64,000 nt of DNA from assembly GCA_913775525.1 (NCBI GenBank), contig CAJYLH010000023.1, forward strand, positions 62,001-126,000, written 5' to 3'. Below, one piece after another: positions 34,840-43,974 of this stretch. The stretch is from an uncultured Chryseobacterium sp. Its GTDB lineage: Bacteria > Bacteroidota > Bacteroidia > Flavobacteriales > Weeksellaceae. Below the pieces are notes generated by a model, which did no database searches, was not told the origin of the DNA, and worked only from the letters and a program-made list of their open reading frames with translations. How positions within the stretch are numbered: position 1 is the stretch's first letter; each line of letters starts with the position of its first letter. Made by a program: the position numbers and the translations under genes.

Positions 34840-36211
34840 TTTAACAGTCATTGTCGTTTCCGGGTTGTTACAATCCTGTAAAGTAACCCAGGATTATCAA
34901 CGGCCGGAACTTGGTCTGCCTGCATCATTTAACGGGTTTTCGGACAGTATGAAAACAGCCGAAATTCCGGCTTACCGGGACTTTTTCAAGGACCGGGAGC
35001 TGATTGCCCTCTTGGATCAGGTGATGGCAAAAAATCCGGATTTGCTTGTAGCTTCGGAGGAAATCCTGTCTTCTGAAGCCCAGTTGAAAAATGTAAAACT
35101 GAATTACCTTCCGGATATCAGCTTACAGGTCAATACCGGGATACAGCGGCTGTCTAAAAACAGCATGCAGGCTTCGTTTGGCGGCGGACTGCTTTTCCAG
35201 GAATATAATTTTGCACCGGTGGTTTCCTGGGATGTCGATTTCTGGGGAAAACTGAAGAAACAGCGGGAAGAATCGCTGGCGAATTACCTCGGCAGGGCTG
35301 AAAACAGGCGGGCATTACGTGTACAGCTGATCGCACAGACGGCACAGGCCTACTATAACCTCCTGAGTCTGGATGAGCAGATGAAAATTACCCGGCAGGT
35401 TGAAAAAAGCATGCAGGAAACCGTTGCGATGCTGACAACCCAATATGCAGTAGGTGATGTGACAGCACTGGCCATCAAACAGGCAGAAGCCCAACTGGCT
35501 GAAACCCGTGCATTGATCCCGGATATTACAGCCAGCATCAAAGCACAGGAAAATGCCTTACAGACCCTGGCAGGCAAGTATCCTGATGCTGTTAAACGCT
35601 CCGGGCAGTTCGGGAGTCATGTCTTTGAAGCAGATCTTGAAGCAGGAGTTCCGGCTGACCTCCTGGCCCACCGCCCGGATGTAAAACAACAGGAATTATT
35701 GTTGCAGGCGGCTTCCGCACGGGTCGGTATAGCCAAAACCGAATTTTACCCCAGCCTGAAGATTACGGCACAGGGAGGTTCCAATGCTACTAACCTGGCG
35801 AACTGGTTTTCCATTCCGGGATCCCTGTTCGGGACTGCCGCTGCTGGATTAACACAGCCGCTGTTCAACAGGAGAAGTATCCGTTCAGGCTATGAACAGG
35901 CCGTTCACCAACGGGAAGCCGCAGTACATACATTCCGGAAATCGGTTTTGGTTGCAGTAGAAGAAGTGAGTACCGCCATGAGCAATATCATCGGAGTAAA
36001 AGAACAGCTGAATGAAGTGACCAACCGTAAAAAAGTAATGGATAAAGCTATTGCCGATGCACAACTGCTCTACCGGTACGGAGAGGCGAATTACCTGGAA
36101 GTTTTAACGGTACAGCAAAGTGCTTTCCAGGCAGAGCTGGCTTATACGGCGGCAGTACAGAAAGAAATAAATACCTATATTGCTCTTTACAAATCTTTAG
36201 GCGGAAGTTAA
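34817..36211 (+). CDS. Outer-membrane efflux lipoprotein, NodT/OprM type
   Basis: 464 residues; the signal ends GLLQSCK, a lipobox, followed by VTQDYQRPELGLP, the usual N-terminal end of this family. Two OEP halves follow (YYNLLSLDEQMKI..., DLLAHRPDVKQQELLLQAASARVGIAKTEFYPSL). It forms the trimeric outer-membrane exit duct of the pump. Its start lies within the pump gene, and the sensor-kinase ATG comes directly after its stop codon, so translation of the three genes is tightly linked. Confidence 0.92.
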   Translation: MKTLTEYSLTVIVVSGLLQSCKVTQDYQRPELGLPASFNGFSDSMKTAEIPAYRDFFKDRELIALLDQVMAKNPDLLVASEEILSSEAQLKNVKLNYLPDISLQVNTGIQRLSKNSMQASFGGGLLFQEYNFAPVVSWDVDFWGKLKKQREESLANYLGRAENRRALRVQLIAQTAQAYYNLLSLDEQMKITRQVEKSMQETVAMLTTQYAVGDVTALAIKQAEAQLAETRALIPDITASIKAQENALQTLAGKYPDAVKRSGQFGSHVFEADLEAGVPADLLAHRPDVKQQELLLQAASARVGIAKTEFYPSLKITAQGGSNATNLANWFSIPGSLFGTAAAGLTQPLFNRRSIRSGYEQAVHQREAAVHTFRKSVLVAVEEVSTAMSNIIGVKEQLNEVTNRKKVMDKAIADAQLLYRYGEANYLEVLTVQQSAFQAELAYTAAVQKEINTYIALYKSLGGS

Positions 36212-37315
36212 ATGAATATTCAGAGCAGGGAAAATACAGGCTTATTCGGGAAAAGGCTTTTTCAGTGGAGTGGCGTGCCGGTCTCACTGGGGCTGGCTAT
36301 CCTGATCCAGTACCTTCTGAACCCTTCCAGCAAATGGTGGGATTTCTATAGTGAAGCGGCGTGGTTTGAAATCGCGCTGACACTTTCCGGAAGCATATTG
36401 ATGTATGCCGTTATTTTCGGTGTTATCCGGCTGCTTTCCGGCTGGGTGCACCGTCGAGCAGTGTACGGCAATAATATCCTTGTCCACTTTATCATTACCA
36501 CCATCGTAGTCATTGCCTGTATGTGCCTGCTGCTGTATCTGGAGGATGCTGTGTATGATTGGATATGGCCCGGAACTTCAGTGGATGATAAAGAAACGGA
36601 GCTGTCGGTCCGTGCTTACCTGGTGGTTAACATTGTGGTTGCTGCATTTGTCAACAGTTTTTATTATTCATTTTTCTTTTTTGCCCGCTGGAAAGCAAAG
36701 GTAATTGAAACCGCCAGGCTGGAACTGCTGTCCCATCAGCTGAAAGAAAATGCGCTCCAGGCTGAATTGCAGGTATTGAAGCTTCAGCTGGACCCTCATT
36801 TCCTGTTCAATAATTTCAGCATCCTTACCCAGCTGATTGAAACGGACCGGAATGCCGCGCAGGAGTTCCTTTCCAATGTATCAAGGGTGTACCGCTATAT
36901 CCTGACTACCGCTAAAAAAGATGTGGTAACGCTGGCAGAAGAGATGAAATTTGTAGACCTGTATTTCCATCTGATCAGGATACGGCATGGGGAAACCATT
37001 CAGCTTTCGGTGCAGATTACAGAAGAAGATAAAAGAAAAGGGATTCCGCCGGTCACTTTACAGCTGTTGCTGGAAAATGCCATCAAGCATAATATTTCCA
37101 CGCTCAGGCAGCCGCTGAAGCTGTCTTTGGAAAGTCTCGGAAACGGTAAGATTGCCGTGAGGAATAATCTGCAGCGCATCAATATCGATTATAAAAGCAC
37201 CGGACTGGGATTAAAAAATATCCGCGAACGATATCTGTTATTGGACAATGTAACCCCTGAAATCGTAGAAACCCCAACCTCTTTTGAGGTGATTTTACCT
37301 TTATTGAATTTATAA
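36212..37315 (+). CDS. LytS-type sensor histidine kinase
   Basis: 367 residues. Four transmembrane segments occupy the first ~165 residues (LGLAILIQYLL, ALTLSGSILMYAVIFGVI, FIITTIVVIACMCLLLYL, YLVVNIVVAAFVNSFYYSFFF). A linker and a His_kinase domain with LKLQLDPHFLFNNFSIL (the His) follow, then an ATPase domain (PPVTLQLLLENAIKHN, GLGLKNIRERY). This is the YehU/LytS class. It begins immediately after the outer-membrane factor's stop codon, and its LytTR partner follows 9 bp later, so the pump operon carries its own sensing pair. Confidence 0.92.
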   Translation: MNIQSRENTGLFGKRLFQWSGVPVSLGLAILIQYLLNPSSKWWDFYSEAAWFEIALTLSGSILMYAVIFGVIRLLSGWVHRRAVYGNNILVHFIITTIVVIACMCLLLYLEDAVYDWIWPGTSVDDKETELSVRAYLVVNIVVAAFVNSFYYSFFFFARWKAKVIETARLELLSHQLKENALQAELQVLKLQLDPHFLFNNFSILTQLIETDRNAAQEFLSNVSRVYRYILTTAKKDVVTLAEEMKFVDLYFHLIRIRHGETIQLSVQITEEDKRKGIPPVTLQLLLENAIKHNISTLRQPLKLSLESLGNGKIAVRNNLQRINIDYKSTGLGLKNIRERYLLLDNVTPEIVETPTSFEVILPLLNL

Positions 37316-37324
37316 CGGAATAGT

Positions 37325-38080
37325 ATGGAGTATATCATCATAGAAGACGAGCAGCATAATGCAGAATTACTGAAGAGTATGATCGAGAAAACAACGGGTC
37401 AGGCCAATCTGCTAGCCGTTCTTCCCACCGTACAGGACAGTGTGGACTGGCTGGTTTCCCACCGTCAGCCTGATGTCATCTTTATGGATATCCGGCTTGC
37501 GGATGGTTTATCATTTGAGATTTTTAAAAAAGCAGATGTCCAGGCGCCGGTCATCTTTACCACAGCGTACGATGAATATGCTTTGCAGGCTTTCAAAGTA
37601 TATGGAGCAGCTTATCTTCTGAAACCTATTGTCCGGGAAGAGCTGGAAGAGGCCCTTGAAAAAGTGACCCATACCCGTTCTCAGTTGTCCGGAGAGGATG
37701 CGGGCGCAATCCTGGAAATGCTGAAAACCCGGCAGAAAACCTACCGGAACCGTTTTTTGCTGCATTACCGGGAAACGTATAAGATAATACCCACCGAAGA
37801 GATCGATTATATCTGCCTGGAGAATAAGATCGTCTATTTCGTGCTGCTGGATGGCAGTTCTGTTGCTGTTCCGTATACGCTTGATGAACTGGAAGAGCAA
37901 CTGGATCCGCAGTTTTTCTTCCGGGTGAACCGGCAGTATATCCTGCATGTTAACAGTATAGAAAGCATCCACAAGTATTTTGGTGAAAAAGCAAAAATCA
38001 TGTTGAAAAGAAACCTGGATGCGGAAGTCATTGTCAGCCGCATCAGGATGCCGCAGTTTAAATTGTGGCTGGACAGATAA
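37325..38080 (+). CDS. LytTR-type response regulator
   Basis: 251 residues: a receiver domain (IIIEDEQHNAELL, the acceptor in VIFMDIRLADG, Lys in YLLKPI) and a C-terminal LytTR DNA-binding domain (IDYICLENKIVYFVLLDG, FFRVNRQYILHVNSI). Regulators of this type bind direct repeats upstream of target operons. It is the partner of the LytS-type kinase and probably controls this efflux operon. Confidence 0.92.
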   Translation: MEYIIIEDEQHNAELLKSMIEKTTGQANLLAVLPTVQDSVDWLVSHRQPDVIFMDIRLADGLSFEIFKKADVQAPVIFTTAYDEYALQAFKVYGAAYLLKPIVREELEEALEKVTHTRSQLSGEDAGAILEMLKTRQKTYRNRFLLHYRETYKIIPTEEIDYICLENKIVYFVLLDGSSVAVPYTLDELEEQLDPQFFFRVNRQYILHVNSIESIHKYFGEKAKIMLKRNLDAEVIVSRIRMPQFKLWLDR

Positions 38081-38098
38081 TACATTTATTCATGTGTT

Positions 38099-39385
38099 AT
38101 GAAAAAGGAATCTCCTATGCGGTTGGATGAAGAACATAATCAAAATGAATTGAGCCTAACAGGTACTGGCTGGCAGAAGCGTTACTGGTTTATTTTTTCC
38201 GGACAGGCTTTTTCCATTATCGGTTCAGCACTCACACAGTTTGTGCTGATGTGGTGGATTGCCGATACTACCGGAAGTGTAAGCAAACTTGCCATGGCCG
38301 GAACGGTTGCCCTGTTGCCGCAGGCATTGCTGAGCCCTGTCGGAGGCGTATTTGCAGACCGGTATAGCCGTAAAATGATCATGATCCTTGCAGATGCCAT
38401 AAGTGCGGTCTGTATGGCGGGGCTGATGCTTCTGTTTATCACAGATAAGATAGAGCTATGGCATATGTATGTTATGATGGGCATCAGGGGAGGGATGCAG
38501 GCTTTCCAGGCTCCGGCGGCCGAAGCCAGTGCTGCAATGCTTGTTCCCACAGAATTTCTGCCGCGTGCTGCAGGCCTGAACCAGATCCTGTACGGAGCCA
38601 CACTCGTAGCAAGTGCTCCGCTGGGTGCGCTGGCAGTAAGCTTCATGCCTTTAGGATGGGCCTTAAGCATCGATGTTTTTACTGCCCTGTTGGGAATTGC
38701 ACCGCTATTCTTTTTCTCAATCCCGCAATATAGGAAACCTGAGAACGGTCAGCAGTTGCTGCATAATATCGCATCGGAATTAAAGGAAGGCATCGTTCTC
38801 GTATGGAAACATCAGGGATTGAAAAGGCTTTTTCTGCTCCTCGGCTGTATTGTCCTCGTTATCATGCCTACTTTTACGTTTGTACCCCTTCTGGTAAAGG
38901 ATTATTTTAATGGAGGTGTCAGGGAAGTAGGCATCATGGAAGGGCTTGCCGGTGTGGGTATGGTTGCCGGAGGAATAATCATTACCCTTATCGCCCCGAA
39001 GCGTAAAATGATATGGATTCTTACCGGATTGGGCTTATCCTGCTTTGCCATCAGCTTTGTAGCATTAATGCCTGCCGATCTTTTCTGGCTCGCCGTATTC
39101 TGGTGGATGATCAGTTCGCTGACGTTTATTTTTGCCAATGCTCCTTTGACGGCGTTGCTGCAAACGGTTATTCCCAATCAGATCCAGGGCAGGGTACTGT
39201 CTTTACTGAATATGATTATGGGGCTTGCAGCGCCTCTCGGCCTTCTTGTGGCTAATCCTCTCGGAGAATTGCTGGGAATACGCGGGCTGTTTATCGGTAT
39301 TGGATTCCTGGGCGGAATGGTTGCTTTTTCAGGATTTGCTTCGCGCCGGCTGCGGAATCTGGAAAAGGATGAAGTTAAACTCTGA
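38099..39385 (+). CDS. MFS exporter (macrolide/enterobactin-exporter type)
   Basis: 428 residues with twelve hydrophobic segments. The family features GGVFADRYSRKMIMILADAISA after TM2 and a matching turn in the second half are visible, as in the MFS_3 group of drug and siderophore exporters. It is 18 bp after the LytTR gene and closes the operon. A 12-TM MFS pump joined to an RND operon with its own two-component system is not the most common arrangement. Confidence 0.87.
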   Translation: MKKESPMRLDEEHNQNELSLTGTGWQKRYWFIFSGQAFSIIGSALTQFVLMWWIADTTGSVSKLAMAGTVALLPQALLSPVGGVFADRYSRKMIMILADAISAVCMAGLMLLFITDKIELWHMYVMMGIRGGMQAFQAPAAEASAAMLVPTEFLPRAAGLNQILYGATLVASAPLGALAVSFMPLGWALSIDVFTALLGIAPLFFFSIPQYRKPENGQQLLHNIASELKEGIVLVWKHQGLKRLFLLLGCIVLVIMPTFTFVPLLVKDYFNGGVREVGIMEGLAGVGMVAGGIIITLIAPKRKMIWILTGLGLSCFAISFVALMPADLFWLAVFWWMISSLTFIFANAPLTALLQTVIPNQIQGRVLSLLNMIMGLAAPLGLLVANPLGELLGIRGLFIGIGFLGGMVAFSGFASRRLRNLEKDEVKL

Positions 39386-39477
39386 TCATCGGAATAAGAA
39401 TAACATTATCTATGGGCTTCAACGGATGTTCCTTATAGAAGTTAACTAAATTTTTTACAGAAAAATAATGAAAGCAA

Positions 39478-40008
39478 TCACTTCCCGGTTTCCTGAAGTA
39501 TCAATCCGGCCCTTTCAGAAACGGCAGTTTTGGGAATTTCAATCACGCTATATCCAAGATGGCGGTAGAGCGTATCCATTATTTCAAAGGTTTTGATAGC
39601 TTCCTCAAAAGTTTGCTTGCGTTCTTCATCATTGATGTAAATGTCTTTCCATGGAGGTGTTATAAAGACTTTCTCATAATAACGGTAGTGTTGTGCAGCA
39701 AGCCACATGGCTTCCGGTACGGGGAGCTGGCAAAGCAGAAGGTAACCAATGGCATCCGGTAAGCCACGGTCGAAAAAAGTAAGGTCGCCATGCCGGCCTG
39801 CGCAGTTAAAATCTTCAATGGCCTGATGGAACATTTTCTCAGCAAATCCTTTCCGGTCTTTCCATGGAAGTCGGTCTCCACAGATTTTAGTCTGGTTCCT
39901 GATGATATTCCTACCGGACTCCGGTACAATGGAATATCCCATTTCTTTCAAAGTGTCGATAATTGAGGTCTTGCCCATTCCGGGCCCTCCGGTAATGATT
40001 ATTTTCAT
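39478..40008 (-). CDS. Small AAA-type ATP/GTP-binding protein (AAA_28 family)
   Basis: 176 residues with a P-loop GGPGMGKTS at the N-terminus, then YSIVPESGRNIIRNQ, FFDRGLPDAIGYLL and the lid-like ERKQTFEEAIKTFEIMDTLYRHLGYSVIEIPK end. This pattern is the AAA_28 (NadR-kinase-like) family, often annotated 'AAA family ATPase'. The substrate is unknown; a kinase activity is possible. It converges on the efflux operon. Confidence 0.8.
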   Translation of the reverse strand: MKIIITGGPGMGKTSIIDTLKEMGYSIVPESGRNIIRNQTKICGDRLPWKDRKGFAEKMFHQAIEDFNCAGRHGDLTFFDRGLPDAIGYLLLCQLPVPEAMWLAAQHYRYYEKVFITPPWKDIYINDEERKQTFEEAIKTFEIMDTLYRHLGYSVIEIPKTAVSERAGLILQETGK

Positions 40009-40286
40009 GTTCTTGTTATAAATTTTATAAACCCGATATCATCAGATTCTATAGAGTTGAGAATTATATTGAGAAATTAATCGTAGCTCTTTTTAATCCC
40101 GTCGAAAATTCAACAGTATAGTCTAATAACTGCCTGTAAAAGCCGCAAAAAGTAAGTATTACGAAAAATCTGAAATTTAATTATATATGATTGATACATT
40201 AATATTCTAAATATCAAAGTGAATTATTTCTTCAGAAATATTCTGTTTAAAACATTCTGTAAATTAATTATTATTAAAACATGCTT

Positions 40287-40890
40287 ATGAAATATGATAT
40301 TCCGGAAGGGCAAGCTAAAATATTACCTAATAAGTTGGGCTTTAAGAAAATAAGAGATAATAGCTATTGCAGAATTTGAAGGGTTTTTAGAAGCGGAAAT
40401 CCTGCTTACAAAAAGTCTTACTGCCAAAACTAAATTCAACACCAAGTATATTTTAAAAATACATAAGCTGGCATTAGCTCATCTGTATACGTTTGCTGGG
40501 AAATACCGTAATGTAAACCTTTCAAAAGGAGGTTATACATTCTCTTCTGCATTATATATTCCGCAATCAATGAAAGAATTTGAAGATGAAATACTCTTGA
40601 AGTTGCCTACTACTTATTCAGATATGGAAAAGTTAATTGAAGATGTCGCAACTGTGCATGCAGAATTATTATTTATTCATCCCTTTCGTGAGGGGAATGG
40701 AAGAACAGCACGGATACTTTCCAATCTGATGGTTAGGAAAGCGGGTTATGATCTGTTGAATTTTGATAAAATAGAAGGAGAGATCTTCGAACAATATGTA
40801 TTAGCGGTACAAAATGCATCCCTAAAAAATTATAAACCAATGGCGGAAATTATTAAGATGATTTTCTCATCTTCGCCTCGACTTTTTTAA
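40287..40890 (+). pseudogene. Fic-family AMPylation toxin, disrupted by one frameshift
   Basis: The first 19-20 codons from ATG 40287 (MKYDIPEGQAKILPNKLGF) match the N-terminus of Bacteroidota Fic proteins. Near 40347-40355 an extra base shifts the frame; the next frame gives EIIAIAEFEGFLEAE, the expected continuation, and then runs to the stop at 40890 with the full motif HPFREGNGRTAR intact. A gene of ~200 residues is thus cut into two frames. Translation from the ATG at 40570 would give a 106-residue fragment that holds the Fic motif but lacks the first half of the fold. A sequencing error cannot be excluded. Fic proteins attach AMP to target-protein hydroxyls. Confidence 0.8.
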
Positions 40891-41005
40891 GCGAATCAGT
40901 AGCATCATGAGTAGAAATTCGTATTCCTTCAATCTTAAAAGAGGCAACGGCCGATTTCATAATCCGCTGACGTAAATCCTGCGATTTTTTTTGTGGAGTT
41001 TTCAT
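40853..41005 (-). CDS. VbhA-like Fic antitoxin (50 residues)
   Basis: Too short for usual ORF cut-offs. The protein starts MKTPQKKSQDLRQRIMKSAV and contains ASFKIEGI, matching the inhibitory-helix motif (S/T)xxxE(G/N) of class I Fic antitoxins such as VbhA. The frame is open, basic and helix-like. It converges on the Fic gene, and its last 38 bp overlap the Fic 3' end, so the two mRNAs are complementary there. In the known class I pairs the antitoxin usually precedes the toxin on the same strand, so this tail-to-tail arrangement is unusual. It has its own promoter box at 41038-41045. Here it would be an antitoxin without an intact toxin. Confidence 0.75.
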   Translation of the reverse strand: MKTPQKKSQDLRQRIMKSAVASFKIEGIRISTHDATDSLKKVEAKMRKSS

Positions 41006-41037
41006 TTTAAGCCTTCTTTCATTAAATAGTACAATAA

Positions 41038-41045
41038 CAAATATA
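41038..41045 (-). promoter_or_regulatory. -7 box for the antitoxin gene
   Basis: TATATTTG on the minus strand, a full TAnnTTTG match, 32 bp before the ATG at 41005. Confidence 0.5.
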
Positions 41046-41227
41046 CGTAATTTTTGTTTGATATAAAATTAATAATGCGAGTAATGGGCTTCTGATTATC
41101 AAAAAAATATTTTATTTTCTCCACAATTAAACGTGTTATTGTATGTCATCTGATTCTTCAGATTTATTTGTTCAATCTTAAGTTCATCTTAAATCTTTGC
41201 CTGGGATTAATTATCCAACTTTTATTA

Positions 41228-41235
41228 TACATTTG
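41228..41235 (+). promoter_or_regulatory. -7 box for the Crp/Fnr gene at 41281
   Basis: TACATTTG matches TAnnTTTG, 45 bp before the ATG at 41281. A TTG at 41197-41199 is too far (28 bp) to be a normal -33 element. Confidence 0.45.
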
Positions 41236-41280
41236 TTTACTGAAACTGCGCGGGTCAGTCATAAAAATTAATCTATCATC

Positions 41281-41841
41281 ATGCAGGAATTTGTAGATTT
41301 TCTAATCCGGTCCGGTCATTTCTCTAATAATGACCTGCAAATGATCCTTTCCAGATTCCATATGAAAACAGTGCGGAAGGGACAGCTGCTGTTAAAGAAA
41401 GGGCAGGTAGCAAGCCGGTATTATTATATCAGGAGCGGAGCCCTGCGTTTTGTGTATGGCGAAGACCGGGAACTGACTGCCTGGGTGGTACTGCCGGATG
41501 AATTTTTTACAGAAATTACCAGCTTTAAACATCAGGAACCGACCCGTTTCAATGTAGAAGCTATTGAAGAAACCGAACTGTATTATATCGAAAAGGGCGA
41601 TATGGAATTATTATACCGTAAACTTCCCGCCTGGCAGGAATTCGGGAGGAAAATCTGGGAATCAATGGCGATACGCATGATTGACGAAATCATCCGTTTC
41701 CAGACCCTTACCGTGGAAGAACGCTATCTTGAGTTCCTGCAAAAACCGGGTTTCATGCAGCGTGTATCCGTAAAACAACTGGCTTCCTATCTCGGGATCA
41801 CGCCTAATGCCCTGAGCCGCATCCGGAAAAACATCCGTTGA
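41281..41841 (+). CDS. Crp/Fnr-family transcriptional regulator
   Basis: 186 residues: a cNMP-binding-type beta-roll (VRKGQLLLKKGQVASRYYYIRSG, LPDEFFTEITSF) and a C-terminal HTH (VSVKQLASYLGITPNALSRIRK). It precedes an NmrA-type oxidoreductase and an epoxide-hydrolase-like gene on the same strand, which may be its targets. A 20-bp palindrome lies directly after its stop codon, before those genes. Confidence 0.87.
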   Translation: MQEFVDFLIRSGHFSNNDLQMILSRFHMKTVRKGQLLLKKGQVASRYYYIRSGALRFVYGEDRELTAWVVLPDEFFTEITSFKHQEPTRFNVEAIEETELYYIEKGDMELLYRKLPAWQEFGRKIWESMAIRMIDEIIRFQTLTVEERYLEFLQKPGFMQRVSVKQLASYLGITPNALSRIRKNIR

Positions 41842-41847
41842 GCTTAT

Positions 41848-41867
41848 AAACTACCAAATGGTAGTTT
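41848..41867. promoter_or_regulatory. 20-bp palindrome, probable operator
   Basis: Perfect arms AAACTACC/GGTAGTTT (41848-41855, 41860-41867) around AAAT. It sits 6 bp after the Crp/Fnr stop and 41 bp before the NmrA-type gene. The near-symmetric ACTACCNNNNGGTAGT form resembles TetR/HxlR-type operators, though no such gene is adjacent. Confidence 0.6.
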
Positions 41868-41908
41868 CATGGCCTCCGATAATTCATAGTTTTGGTATAT
41901 CAACAAAT

Positions 41909-42808
41909 ATGACCATTATGAAAAAAACAATTCTGGTTGCCGGTGCCACCGGGAGCCTCGGAGGAAAAATCTGCCGTGAACTGATCAATGGGGGAGCAGA
42001 AGTAAAAGCCATAGTACGTACGGAAAGCAATGCTGAAAAAGTGAACGCACTGAAAGAGCTGGGCGTTAATGTTATCCAAACCGATTTTAATGATGCTTCC
42101 ATGCTGGAGTCTGCCTGTTCCGGCGTATCCTGTGTAGTGTCTGCACTCGCAGGGCTGCACGACGCTATCGTAGAAACACAGACCAGACTTCTGGACGCCG
42201 CAGTTAATGCAGGCATACCGCGTTTTATCCCTTCGGATTTCTGTACCGATTATACGCAGCTGCCTGAAGGATGCAACCGAAATTTCGATTTGCGTAAAAT
42301 TTTTGCCGATATTCTCGATAGCTGTCCTATTCAGGCTACTTCAGTTTTTAACGGTGCTTTTGCATATGTCCTGCAATATGATATTCCCCTTATGAATACA
42401 AAAAACCGCACCATTGCTTATTATGAGGGCAAATCCGGATGGGAAATTGATTTCACTACCCTGGATGATACAGCTGCTTTTACAGCCGCCGCGGCATTGG
42501 ATGATACGGCTCCGCGCTACCTTCGCATTGCCGGCTTCCGGGTGAGTCCGGAAGATCTGGTTCCCCTGACCGCACGCATATTCGGATCGCCGTTTGAACT
42601 TCAGAAACAGGGATCCATGGATCAGTTTATGGATATGATTACCAAAATCAGGAAGCAACATCCTGAAGGCGAACACGAGCTGTATCCTGCGTGGCAGCAA
42701 ATGCAGTACTTATACAGTATGTTTGCTGCCCACCACAATACGCTGGACAACGGACGCTATCCTGATCTTAACTGGACTGATGCTGAAGAAGCCTTAACAA
42801 GAAAATAA
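41909..42808 (+). CDS. NmrA-type NAD(P)-binding oxidoreductase-like protein
   Basis: 299 residues from MTIMKKTILVAGATGSLGGK (an alternative ATG is at 41918). The Rossmann GATGSLGG motif, the SALAGLHDAIVETQTRLLDAA stretch and FIPSDFCTDY match the NmrA/isoflavone-reductase-like atypical short-chain group. Members act as redox sensors or reductases of aromatic substrates. The longer frame start at 41858 reads through the palindrome and lacks family support. An alpha/beta hydrolase gene follows 26 bp later. Confidence 0.85.
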   Translation: MTIMKKTILVAGATGSLGGKICRELINGGAEVKAIVRTESNAEKVNALKELGVNVIQTDFNDASMLESACSGVSCVVSALAGLHDAIVETQTRLLDAAVNAGIPRFIPSDFCTDYTQLPEGCNRNFDLRKIFADILDSCPIQATSVFNGAFAYVLQYDIPLMNTKNRTIAYYEGKSGWEIDFTTLDDTAAFTAAAALDDTAPRYLRIAGFRVSPEDLVPLTARIFGSPFELQKQGSMDQFMDMITKIRKQHPEGEHELYPAWQQMQYLYSMFAAHHNTLDNGRYPDLNWTDAEEALTRK

Positions 42809-42834
42809 AATCCCTTAACCTTAATTGTACAGCT

Positions 42835-43752
42835 ATGAACACTCAATATACAGACGAAGAACTGATTAAAAACTGGGAAGGATTTACCAATCATACCATT
42901 AATGTGAACGGAATAGAGTTCCATTATGTGGAAGGAGGCAGCGGATCTCCTCTGGTCTGCCTTCCGGGATGGCCGCAGACCTGGTATTCATTCCATAGAA
43001 TTGCTCCACAACTGGCTAAACATTTCCGGGTCTTTATAGTGGATATCCGGGGAATGGGCAGCTCTGCAACGCCCGATTCCGGCTACGACAAAAAGACAAT
43101 GGCATCGGATATTTATAATATTATCCTTCAGCTGGGCCTTCAGCAAGCTTTTGTGCTGGGACATGATATTGGCGGTATGGTGGCAATGAGCCTGGCCTAT
43201 AATTATCCCCAGGTGGTCTCCGGGCTGATTGTTGCGGATGGCCTGCATCCCAATGAAGGCATGCTCCAAATGCCGCTGATTCCTGCCGCCGGCACATTCG
43301 GGGATAAGATCGATCCTGTTCATCCGTATACCTGGTGGATGGGTTTCAACCAGGTCAGGGGATTACCTGAAAAACTTCTGGAAGGCCGGTATTATGATCT
43401 TTTGGACTGGCTCTTCCGGTATGTTATGGTGGATGAAAGCAAAATGTCTGAATTTGAAAAAGAAGCTTATGCTGCTGTTTACAATCAGCCGGAACGCATC
43501 CGGGCATCCAATGCCTGGTACCAGGCTTTCAGCCAGGATATTGAAGACAGCAAAGGGTATGAAAAGCTGACCATGCCTGTATTGGGAATTGCCAGCAATG
43601 TTTCTTACGGTTTCTACCAATATGCACTTCCGATGGCAGCTGAAGAGTATGAGCTGGTCCATCTCCCAGATACGGGGCATTACATGTTTGAAGAAAATCC
43701 GGATGCTGTTGCTGAAATCATATCTTCATACCTGATGAAACATAAAGTGTAG
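42835..43752 (+). CDS. Alpha/beta hydrolase, epoxide-hydrolase/dehalogenase type
   Basis: 305 residues with the oxyanion stretch LPGWPQTWYSFH, the nucleophile elbow VLGHDIGGM (Asp nucleophile) and the catalytic-base His in LPDTGHYMFEENPD. Asp at the nucleophile with a cap domain between the core halves points to an epoxide hydrolase or haloalkane dehalogenase, not a serine esterase. The preceding NmrA-type gene suggests joint metabolism of a reactive organic compound (inference). Confidence 0.85.
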   Translation: MNTQYTDEELIKNWEGFTNHTINVNGIEFHYVEGGSGSPLVCLPGWPQTWYSFHRIAPQLAKHFRVFIVDIRGMGSSATPDSGYDKKTMASDIYNIILQLGLQQAFVLGHDIGGMVAMSLAYNYPQVVSGLIVADGLHPNEGMLQMPLIPAAGTFGDKIDPVHPYTWWMGFNQVRGLPEKLLEGRYYDLLDWLFRYVMVDESKMSEFEKEAYAAVYNQPERIRASNAWYQAFSQDIEDSKGYEKLTMPVLGIASNVSYGFYQYALPMAAEEYELVHLPDTGHYMFEENPDAVAEIISSYLMKHKV

Positions 43753-43974
43753 AATAGAACTAAAATTGAACTGATAGGGATGGATAAAGAGCAATATCAC
43801 TGATAAATTATGTGAAGCATATTATTTTATATTTTGGGTGGTGTTCTTTTAATTTATTAAGGATGAGTCTCTTTCCCTATGGCTGCAATAAAATTCCGGA
43901 TTTGAAAGCGGTACAGTAGGCATAATAACATGCGAAAAAATCCGGACTCTGCTGCCAGATACAGAAATTCTTAT

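Noticed and set aside
36209..36214. Separate transcription unit starting at the LytS-type kinase
   Set aside because: The ATG follows the preceding stop directly and no promoter box is found before it.
40570..40890. Intact short Fic protein starting at ATG 40570
   Set aside because: The upstream frames match the Fic N-terminus on both sides of the shift, so the short frame is the tail of a broken gene.
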